Shown one piece after another: positions 14,441 to 20,007 of a stretch of DNA of 20,007 nt. The DNA comes from Bacillaceae bacterium. Its GTDB lineage: Bacteria; Bacillota; Bacilli; Bacillales_A; Planococcaceae. The stretch is from contig JASLGI010000100.1 of the NCBI GenBank assembly GCA_030149685.1, positions 1 through 20,007 on the forward strand. The letters run 5' to 3'. The number at the start of each line of letters is the position of its first letter. The stretch's first letter is position 1. Both the position numbers and the translations under genes were made by a program. The notes under the pieces were generated by a model that worked only from the letters and a program-made list of their open reading frames with translations, made no database searches and was not told the origin of the DNA.

Positions 14441-15295
14441 AAAGAATTTCCTAATATATCATTTCCTATCGGTGATAGCGTTGAAGCTTTCATCGACTAT
14501 TTAGCAGTTAATTACAAAGCTTTTTTTGATTGGATTTACGTCATTGCTTCATCAACAATCAAAATGGTGGAATCTACTCTACTCGCCACACCTTGGTGGG
14601 TTTTAATCCTTCTCGTTTTCCTATTAGGCGTGTTTTTCACTTCATGGAAAAGCGGAATCGTCTACGGGATATTCTTATTTCTCATTGGATCTTTTGGACT
14701 TTGGGAAGAAACGATGACAACACTCGCAGTTATCATCATCTCAGTCCTTCTATCACTTATTATTGGTATACCACTAGGAATTTTAATGGCATTCAGTAAA
14801 GGTTTTTCTTCCTTCATGCGACCTATTTTAGACGCCATGCAAACGATGCCGACGTTCGTTTATTTAATTCCTGTTATTTTCTTCTTCCCACTCGGAAACG
14901 TACCAGCAATTATCGCAACAATTGTTTACGCTTTACCCCCGGTAATGCGTTTAACAGAACTCGGTATTCGTACAGTTGATGAAGAAGTTATTGAATCGGC
15001 TGAATCATTCGGTTCAAGTCGTATGCAAATGTTATTTAAAGTTCAATTACCACAAGCTTTACCAACGATTCTCGCGGGAATTAACCAAACAACGATGATG
15101 GCACTTTCAATGGCTGTTGTTGGTTCAATGGTTGGGGCTGACGGTCTAGGAGAGCGTGTCTTCTACGCAATTAACCGTATCGACTTATCTCTTGGATTTG
15201 AAGCAGGTATTAGTATCGTCTTCTTAGCTATTATTATCGACCGCATTACTGCAGGTATCGCGAAGAAAACGCAACGTGGAGGAGAACTATCATGA
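14438..15295 (+). CDS. opuAB: Glycine betaine ABC transporter, permease
   Basis: A 285-residue OpuAB/ProW-type permease. Residues 1-32 (MKEFPNISFPIGDSVEAFID) resemble the usual N-terminus of OpuAB (M..LPRIPL...VD), followed by about seven membrane segments and the EAA-type loop ESAESFGSS (186-194) with VQLPQA. The motif LDAMQTMPTFVYLIPVIFFF (131-150) is highly typical. The frame is open back to a TTG at 14360, but that codon lies inside the terminator stem, so ATG 14438 is preferred on homology; a GTG at 14405 is an alternative. Its TGA overlaps the opuAA ATG (ATGA). Confidence 0.85.
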   Translation: MKEFPNISFPIGDSVEAFIDYLAVNYKAFFDWIYVIASSTIKMVESTLLATPWWVLILLVFLLGVFFTSWKSGIVYGIFLFLIGSFGLWEETMTTLAVIIISVLLSLIIGIPLGILMAFSKGFSSFMRPILDAMQTMPTFVYLIPVIFFFPLGNVPAIIATIVYALPPVMRLTELGIRTVDEEVIESAESFGSSRMQMLFKVQLPQALPTILAGINQTTMMALSMAVVGSMVGADGLGERVFYAINRIDLSLGFEAGISIVFLAIIIDRITAGIAKKTQRGGELS

Positions 15296-16305
15296 CGACA
15301 AAATTACGTGTAGAAAATATGAGTAAAATTTTCGGCCCAAAACCGAAAGAAGTCATTCCACTCGTTGAAAAAGGATTGTCAAAAGAAGAAATTTTAGATC
15401 AAACCGGACATACTGTCGGTGTTTATGATGTCTCATTTGATATTAAAGATGGCGAGTTTTTCGTGATCATGGGTTTATCTGGTAGTGGAAAATCAACGTT
15501 GATCCGTTGTTTTAATTTATTAAATGTACCGACAAACGGTAAGTTGTATATCGATGGAGAAAACATTATCGAATACGATAAAAGTGAACTTCAGCAATTG
15601 CGACAGAAAAAAATCGCGATGGTTTTCCAACACTTTGGCCTATTTAGCCATCGTACAGTACTTGAAAATGTAGAGTACGGGTTAGAAGTACGTAAAATGT
15701 CAAAGAAAGAACGTCGTAAAATTGCGATGGAGCAAATTGAAAATGTAGGACTAGCAGGGTATGAAGAACAATACCCTGATCAACTTTCCGGAGGGATGCA
15801 GCAACGTGTAGGAATTGCACGCGCATTAACAAATAATCCCGACATTTTACTAATGGACGAACCATTTAGCGCACTCGACCCTCTCATCCGATATGAGATG
15901 CAACAAGATCTTTTACATTTACAACGTCAATTGAAAAAAACGATTATTTTTATTACACATGATATTGATGAAGCGGTAAAACTTGGAGATCGAGTCGCTG
16001 TAATGAAAAATGGAGAAATCGTTCAAATCTCTACACCGCAAGAATTGTTGTTACGCCCTGCCGATGAATATATTTCATCGTTTACAAAAGATGTCGATCG
16101 CTCTAAAGTGTTGAAAGCTCGTCACTTAAGTAGCGACCTTGATCCAGAAGAAGATATTTCTTCGTATCCGACAATCGATGAAAATGCATCTGCTCAGGAA
16201 GTCATGCAACGCTTAATTGGTCAAGATCTACTCATTACAACGAGCGGAAAGAAAAAAGTCGGTAAGATCACACACGATGATGTATTACAAATGCTTAGTT
16301 TCTAA
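15292..16305 (+). CDS. opuAA: Glycine betaine ABC transporter, ATP-binding protein with a single CBS-like tail
   Basis: ATPase of the OpuA-type osmoprotectant importer. Residues 1-50 have the family N-terminus (MSKIFGPKPKE, EKGLSKEEIL, TGHTVGVYDVSF). Walker A GLSGSGKST is at 61-69, the Q-loop FQHFGLFSHRTVL at 111-123, LSGGMQQ at 164-170, Walker B ILLMDEP at 184-190 and His222. Well-known OpuAA proteins have about 400-420 residues with two CBS motifs; this one ends at 337, leaving a single CBS-like unit (about 288-336, YPTIDENASAQEVMQRL then KKKVGKITHDDVLQML). GGAGGAG just before ATG 15292 supports the start. It closes the cluster and is followed by a strong terminator. Confidence 0.9.
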   Translation: MTTKLRVENMSKIFGPKPKEVIPLVEKGLSKEEILDQTGHTVGVYDVSFDIKDGEFFVIMGLSGSGKSTLIRCFNLLNVPTNGKLYIDGENIIEYDKSELQQLRQKKIAMVFQHFGLFSHRTVLENVEYGLEVRKMSKKERRKIAMEQIENVGLAGYEEQYPDQLSGGMQQRVGIARALTNNPDILLMDEPFSALDPLIRYEMQQDLLHLQRQLKKTIIFITHDIDEAVKLGDRVAVMKNGEIVQISTPQELLLRPADEYISSFTKDVDRSKVLKARHLSSDLDPEEDISSYPTIDENASAQEVMQRLIGQDLLITTSGKKKVGKITHDDVLQMLSF

Positions 16306-16316
16306 AGAAAAAAGAA

Positions 16317-16361
16317 AAAAGTCACGAGTACTTTACATAAATGTAAAGGCTCGTGACTTTT
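16317..16361. terminator. Bidirectional terminator after opuAA
   Basis: AAAAGTCACGAG (16317-16328) pairs with CTCGTGACTTTT (16350-16361), and inside it CTTTACAT (16331-16338) pairs with ATGTAAAG (16341-16348), giving about 20 pairs with a small bulge. A-rich and T-rich flanks serve both the plus-strand operon and the convergent thioredoxin gene. Confidence 0.88.
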
Positions 16362-16362
16362 C

Positions 16363-16938
16363 TTATTCTTTCGGAATACGTTCAAAAATCTGAAGCATCG
16401 CATCGTATGTGAGCGGTCCTTCAACAATTTCGTGAATCTCACGCTTTCCATCAATGAAATATGTTGTCGGTAATGAGAAAGCACTGTACATCGTAGCTAC
16501 TGCTGACATTTCGTCTAATGCTGTTTCAAACGTTAGTTCATACTCTTTCATAAACTCTCGAACGTCTTTTTCACTTGCTTCTGACCCTGTCACGTTGATC
16601 GATAAAATCTCGTAATCTGTTTCTTCATGTAACTTTTGAATATCTGGCATTTCTGCTCGACATGGTGGACACCAAGATGCCCAAAAGTTAACCATTACGG
16701 GCTTTCCTTCAAAATCAGATAAACGTACTTTTTCTCCATCTAATGTATTTAATTCGAAGTCTGGTGCAGTATCACCTTTTGTAAACTGTAAATTCATCGC
16801 TTCATCTGTTTTTTCTAATGATTGAAAACTGTCTACTTGCTCTTTTTGTGTTTTCATATTCATAATAAATGAATACGTTGCCCAACCGATCAAACCTACT
16901 ACGATGATCGCTATGAGCCAATTCGATATTTTCTTCAT
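16363..16938 (-). CDS. Membrane-anchored thioredoxin-like protein (ResA/StoA type)
   Basis: A 191-residue thiol-disulfide oxidoreductase held outside the membrane. Residues 7-26 are a signal anchor; the thioredoxin fold begins near 56 (GDTAPDFELNTLDGEKVRLSDFEGKP), with the active site WASWCPPC (Cys90 and Cys93) and the cis-proline region FSLPTTYFID. Proteins of this group (ResA, StoA, YneN) reduce disulfides in apocytochrome c or spore proteins, with electrons from CcdA. ccdA directly upstream fits this. CPPC differs from the CEPC of B. subtilis ResA, so I do not assign a specific gene name. ATG 16938 with AGGAG (complement of 16947-16951) is chosen over the open frame back to 16971, which would run into ccdA. 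Confidence 0.87.
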   Translation of the reverse strand: MKKISNWLIAIIVVGLIGWATYSFIMNMKTQKEQVDSFQSLEKTDEAMNLQFTKGDTAPDFELNTLDGEKVRLSDFEGKPVMVNFWASWCPPCRAEMPDIQKLHEETDYEILSINVTGSEASEKDVREFMKEYELTFETALDEMSAVATMYSAFSLPTTYFIDGKREIHEIVEGPLTYDAMLQIFERIPKE

Positions 16939-16949
16939 TATTTTAGCTC

Positions 16950-17702
16950 CTATCCTAAGTTTTGTAGCCACGTGCCTTCTACAAGGTCAAGCAACCATGT
17001 CGTCAATGTCGTTAGTTGCCCTGTAAAAAGTAAAAGTCCCATTAAAATAATGATGACCCCACCTATTTTCATAATCTTTTCACTATGTTTCGTAATCGAT
17101 GAAATTGACCCGATGAAGAAAGTGAAAGCTAAAAATGGTAAAGCAAAGCCAATTACATAAGAAAATGTATAAAAAATACCCATCGTCGGTTGCGCACTTG
17201 CCATAACTAAAATCGCAGCAAAAATCGGACCGATACAAGGTGTCCACCCTGCAGCAAAGCCTAAACCGACAAAGAATGTTCCAATATACCCGAGCGGTTT
17301 CTTGTCTGCTTGTTTACGTGTATCTTTCATTAGTGCAGGTATCTTTAGCCATCCTGCGATAATAAGTCCCATTAAAATAATAAATACACCTGCAATCTGT
17401 TGAATGAAAACGCCAGTCGGTCCATTTAACAGTTGCTGCAACCATTTCCCTAGAAATGTCGCTCCTACTCCTAAACTAATAAAGACGAGAGATACTCCCA
17501 AAAGGAAGAAAATAGAATGCGTCAACAACTTTTTACGTAATGAAGCACTTTTTTCTCCTTGTAACTCTTTCACACTAACACCTGTAATATACGATAAATA
17601 TGCGGGGAAAATCGGGAGTACACATGGAGATAAAAATGAAAGCGCTCCTGCACCTAAGGCGACAAAGAGTCCTGCAATCGTTCCAAATTGTAAAAGTTCC
17701 AT
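16950..17702 (-). CDS. ccdA: Thiol-disulfide transporter CcdA
   Basis: A 250-residue membrane protein with six expected segments that passes reducing equivalents from cytosolic thioredoxin to extracytoplasmic partners. The two membrane cysteines are in LSFLSPCVLP (Cys27) and GWTPCIGP (Cys156), exactly the CcdA/DsbD-beta pattern. It matches B. subtilis CcdA (235 residues) throughout (FPAYLSYITGVSV, FVGLGFAAGWTPC, MKIGGVIIILMG). ATG 17702 follows the upstream gene by three bases with GAAGGTAAAGG before it, and the thioredoxin gene begins 11 bases after its stop, so the three form an operon. Confidence 0.92.
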   Translation of the reverse strand: MELLQFGTIAGLFVALGAGALSFLSPCVLPIFPAYLSYITGVSVKELQGEKSASLRKKLLTHSIFFLLGVSLVFISLGVGATFLGKWLQQLLNGPTGVFIQQIAGVFIILMGLIIAGWLKIPALMKDTRKQADKKPLGYIGTFFVGLGFAAGWTPCIGPIFAAILVMASAQPTMGIFYTFSYVIGFALPFLAFTFFIGSISSITKHSEKIMKIGGVIIILMGLLLFTGQLTTLTTWLLDLVEGTWLQNLG

Positions 17703-17705
17703 CCT

Positions 17706-18347
17706 TTACCTTCTTTCTTGCTTAATATAGATGTAACTAACGCTCACAAAAAGAAGGAGCGCAAAAAGAGGCGTCATTCGAAATTGTACAATCGTCACTA
17801 ATGGCTGTACAGGAAAAATAACGAGTGAACCTAACGTCCATAAACTCATCGCCCACCACATTTTGTTCCATTCAGAACGTTTTTGAGGAAGTATTAAATA
17901 ACTAATCATTACACTCGCAAGAACAATGTAGTACGGAAATGAATACATCGACTGTTGAATGAATAAAACATAACTTTCATAAATAAAAAGCGCTATAAAT
18001 AACATATAGAAAAATGGTGGTATTAACGACAACACGTCTTTCTTCTTCCAAACACCTTCGATTGTTGCAATAAGAATAACAAAAATAAGTGCAAGGTAAA
18101 ACGTATTCGTATCGCTCGGATAAGCAAGGATTGCTAATGGATCCTGTACGAATAAAGAAAAGTGACGAATAATTTTAATCGCCCACATCATAAGAACGAG
18201 TCGAATGATATGTCCTAGAATATCATCGACGATACGTTTTTTCACTTTTTTCGATTGCTCTGAGTGCAAATAGTAAAGAAAGGCTCCTACTATTCCTCCA
18301 ATAATCATTGCTCCTAAACGCCAAACTACTGATTGTGTAACGATCAA
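17706..18347 (-). CDS. Unrecognised multi-pass membrane protein
   Basis: About 213 residues with six or seven hydrophobic segments (roughly residues 7-27, 45-62, 83-101, 106-126, 138-155, 165-180 and 190-208) separated by short basic loops; no cysteines, CxxC or haem-binding pattern is visible. It is not CcdC as I know it. It lies three bases upstream of ccdA and is clearly transcribed with it. The start is uncertain: AAGGAG (complement of 18351-18356) lies zero bases from a TTG at 18350, three from the TTG at 18347 chosen here, while an ATG at 18308 has AGGAG two bases before it. A link to cytochrome or thiol chemistry is only suggested by the neighbours. Confidence 0.75.
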   Translation of the reverse strand: MIVTQSVVWRLGAMIIGGIVGAFLYYLHSEQSKKVKKRIVDDILGHIIRLVLMMWAIKIIRHFSLFVQDPLAILAYPSDTNTFYLALIFVILIATIEGVWKKKDVLSLIPPFFYMLFIALFIYESYVLFIQQSMYSFPYYIVLASVMISYLILPQKRSEWNKMWWAMSLWTLGSLVIFPVQPLVTIVQFRMTPLFALLLFVSVSYIYIKQERR

Positions 18348-18361
18348 CAACTCCTTCTATT

Positions 18362-18395
18362 GAACAACCCTCACTTTTTCAAGTAAGGGTTGTTC
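18362..18395 (-). terminator. Strong hairpin after yitT, without a U tract
   Basis: GAACAACCCT (18362-18371) pairs with AGGGTTGTTC (18386-18395) and ACTT with AAGT, giving 15 pairs including one G.U on the minus strand and a four-base loop. On the minus strand it is followed by AATAGAAGGAG rather than Ts, so it may be an intercistronic processing or stability hairpin instead of a true terminator. Confidence 0.45.
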
Positions 18396-18408
18396 ATTAT
18401 CTTTCATA

Positions 18409-19239
18409 TTATTTTTCAAAACCACTACCAAGGACGTCACGGACATCATGAATGACGACGAAAGCATTCGGATCAACAGCACTTACAACGCTTTTTAATC
18501 GAACAACTTCCGGTTTATTAATGACGACATACAAAATTTCTTTTCGATTATCTGTATATCCTCCACGCCCATCTAAAATCGTAACTCCTCTTGCCATCTT
18601 TTGCATAATTTCCTGACGGATTTCTTTTTGGTTATCAGAAATAATTGTCACAGCTGTTCGGCGATTCAAACCTTCAATGACAAAATCAATAACACGTGCA
18701 CCTATAAATACAGCAAGCAATGTATACATCGACTTTTCTGCCCCAATCACGAAATAACCTCCCGCAATGACGAGAAAATCAATGAGTAACATTCCTTTTC
18801 CAACTGACCATCCGAGCATTTGATGTCCTAGTTGTGCTAAAATTGCTGAACCTCCGGATGTCCCTCCTGCTCGAAAAATCATTCCGAGACCAATACCGAC
18901 AAAAACTCCCGAGTAAATAGCAGCAAGCAATGTATCATTATGGGGAGTTGTGACAATTCCTTCTGTCCAAGATAAAAACAACGATGACAATACGATAACA
19001 ACGATTGTATAAATCATCGTTTTTCGACCGAAAAATCGATACCCCACAACGAGTAATAATGCATTTAACACAAAGTTGACGATACCTGTCGACCATCCGA
19101 ATAAATAGTAGGCGATAATCGTTAAACCGATGACGCCCCCTTCAGATAGTTCGTTCGGAAGTGAAAATGCAGTTACCCCAAAAGCAAAAAGAAAAGATCC
19201 GACAGTAAGTAGGATGGCTTCTTTTAATATTTTATTCAT
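18409..19239 (-). CDS. YitT family membrane protein (DUF161/DUF2179)
   Basis: A 276-residue protein with five to six membrane segments in residues 1-195, including the family motifs SEGGVIGL and FRAGGTSGGSAILAQL, and a soluble C-terminal DUF2179 domain (about 203-272, with TAVTIIS, ARGVTILDGRGGY and VVINKPEV). Bacillus genomes carry several paralogues (YitT, YqfU, YpjC, YxkD and others), with no settled biochemical role; I cannot say which one this is. ATG 19239 has AGGAGGATATGG immediately before it, so the frame extension to 19260 is rejected. The gene now sits directly downstream of the broken IS element, with only about 60 bases for its own promoter. Confidence 0.9.
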   Translation of the reverse strand: MNKILKEAILLTVGSFLFAFGVTAFSLPNELSEGGVIGLTIIAYYLFGWSTGIVNFVLNALLLVVGYRFFGRKTMIYTIVVIVLSSLFLSWTEGIVTTPHNDTLLAAIYSGVFVGIGLGMIFRAGGTSGGSAILAQLGHQMLGWSVGKGMLLIDFLVIAGGYFVIGAEKSMYTLLAVFIGARVIDFVIEGLNRRTAVTIISDNQKEIRQEIMQKMARGVTILDGRGGYTDNRKEILYVVINKPEVVRLKSVVSAVDPNAFVVIHDVRDVLGSGFEK

Positions 19240-19275
19240 CCATATCCTCCTAACTGTCACTAAAATATACTCTTC

Positions 19276-19389
19276 GATTAGGCTATCACTTTTTCACCTA
19301 ATTGAAAACCCTTTTAAACTACTACTAGGCTAAAGCCTAGTAGATTCCTAAGTACAGCGTTCTAACGAACGCTAATTGATTAGGCTATC
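19276..19389. repeat. 12-base direct repeat flanking the IS right end
   Basis: GATTAGGCTATC occurs at 19276-19287 (outside the element, before yitT) and at 19378-19389 (inside, at the tnpB stop). CTAATTGA also occurs twice (19298-19305 and 19372-19379), in a different order relative to the 12-mer. The copies may reflect an older duplication or rearrangement. Confidence 0.6.
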
Positions 19390-19446
19390 CCCGTAGTCCC
19401 TACGGTTAGAAGTCTTTCAGCTTCTTTTTTCAGATTCTGTCCTGCG
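19302..19446 (-). ncRNA. Omega-RNA-like 3' end of the TnpB element
   Basis: TnpB guide RNAs come from the 3' end of tnpB and the right end of the element. Here three hairpins occur in a row on the minus strand: CCGTAG-GGA-CTACGG (19391-19405), GCGTTC-GTTA-GAACGC (19357-19372) and CTACTAGGC-TTTA-GCCTAGTAG (19322-19343). All are perfect, so this part looks intact although the protein gene is broken. Expression is not shown by the sequence. Confidence 0.5.
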
Positions 19447-20007
19447 TTAGATACCAATCACATCGTGGTTTTTGATGATTTCAGTAGAGATTTTATGCAA
19501 GTAATCATTTCTAGCGTTTGTGATTTTTTCATGAATACGAGCAACTTTAATTCGTTGCTTATTCCAATTAGAACTACCTTTCTTACGTCTTGAAAGAATA
19601 CGTTGTGCTTTTGCTAATTTTTCTTCTAATCTTCGAAAAAACTTAGGATTAGAATAGACAGTTCCATCTGAAAGAATCGCAAAGTCTTTCAAACCAACAT
19701 CTACACCTACGGAAGAATTGGTTTTTGGTAGTTTTTCTACTTGGGTTTCCGCAAGTATAGATACGAAGTATTTGCCACTAGGGTTACGTCTGATGGTAGC
19801 ATTTAAAATACGTCCTTCTATCTCACGACTTTTAGCGAACTTTACTAAGCCTAGTTTAGGTAATTTAAGTTTATTACCTACAACAGCGATGTTTCCATTC
19901 GTCTGTTTCGTAGTATAAGATTGTACTTTATTCTTCTTAGATTTAAACCGTGGTGCTTTATTTTGTTTCTTAAAAAACCTACTATATGCATCAGCAAGAT
20001 TTTTAAG
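19380..20007 (-). pseudogene. tnpB: RNA-guided nuclease TnpB, internally deleted
   Basis: The reading frame is open from the window edge (20007) to a stop at 19447, giving 186 residues that match the N-terminal half of TnpB: KAPRFKSKK, NATIRRNPSGKYFVS, the RuvC-I motif GVDVGLKDFAI (Asp103 of the visible part), and the bridge-type helix FFRRLEEKLAKAQRILSRRK. It stops after IIKNHDVIGI, where intact TnpB continues with the RuvC-II glutamate (usually IEDL). On the same strand, one frame shifted, 19446-19380 encodes LKKEAERLLTVGTTGIA and a stop, the normal TnpB C-terminus. So a segment carrying RuvC-II, the zinc finger and RuvC-III has been deleted near 19446-19450 with loss of frame. The protein should lack nuclease activity. 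Confidence 0.85.

Larger units (their letters stand above)
19302..20007 (-). mobile_element. IS200/IS605-group element, deletion derivative, right end
   Basis: The right end of a TnpB-carrying element in minus orientation; its left end is beyond the window. It contains tnpB (broken), a structured 3' tail, and a subterminal hairpin CTACTAGGC-TAAA-GCCTAGTAG (19322-19343) like those recognised by IS605-type transposases. The exact outer boundary is uncertain: minus-strand TTTAA near 19314-19318 or TCAA at 19302-19305 are the two likely ends. No tnpA is visible. Confidence 0.75.

Noticed and set aside
17404..17730. 108-residue open frame opposite ccdA
   Set aside because: It is an antisense shadow of a well-conserved gene, with no ribosome site and no family resemblance.
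1..20007. CRISPR array, tRNA/rRNA genes, prophage or restriction-modification genes
   Set aside because: No regularly spaced repeats, no cloverleaf-like or rRNA sequence, and no such proteins were recognised on either strand.
19302..20007. A domesticated TnpB repressor (TldR-like)
   Set aside because: Those proteins keep full length with point losses in RuvC; here the frame is broken and the whole C-terminal nuclease and zinc-finger part is missing.

Overview
The window reads as chromosome of a low-GC Gram-positive bacterium of the order Bacillales. AT-rich codon use, strong GGAGG-type ribosome sites, sigma-A-type promoters and U-tailed hairpin terminators are everywhere. Several neighbour pairs match those I remember from Bacillus subtilis: pdhA divergent from def, rpoY-rnjA next to ktrC, and darB near ccpC. 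Genus cannot be fixed by eye.

Layout. Positions 1-122 hold the 5' end of pdhA (minus). A 402-base divergent control region then leads to def (peptide deformylase), followed by the overlapping pair rpoY-rnjA (RNA polymerase epsilon subunit and RNase J1). On the minus strand follow ktrC (K+ channel gating subunit) and a YkuU-like 2-Cys peroxiredoxin. Divergent from the peroxiredoxin is a tight potABCD spermidine/putrescine ABC operon (4837-8608). From 8685 to 10046 (minus) lies a secreted protein with a helical N-terminal part and BapA/VCBS-like beta domains, the least ordinary gene here. Next come, on the minus strand, darB (c-di-AMP-binding CBS protein), a 14-TM DHA2-type efflux transporter and ccpC (LysR-type TCA regulator). 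From 13313 to 16305 is an OpuA-type glycine betaine ABC system in the order binding protein, permease, ATPase, with a terminator after the binding protein. On the minus strand, yitT, an unrecognised membrane protein, ccdA and a membrane-anchored thioredoxin follow one another in transcription order. The right edge is an IS200/IS605-type element whose tnpB is broken by an internal deletion but whose structured 3' end is preserved.

How the genes work together. KtrC, DarB and the OpuA ATPase belong to families tied to c-di-AMP and potassium/osmolyte balance, so the window is rich in osmotic homeostasis functions. CcpC and PdhA concern entry to the TCA cycle. RNase J1 and the polymerase epsilon subunit are translationally coupled. 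CcdA and the thioredoxin form a transmembrane thiol-reducing pair.

I do not see a CRISPR array, tRNA, rRNA, prophage or an obvious new defence system. The best leads are the compact BapA-like protein, the deletion-derivative TnpB with its retained omega-RNA-like end, a hairpin between the ribosome site and start codon of the OpuA permease gene, and the single-CBS OpuA ATPase.
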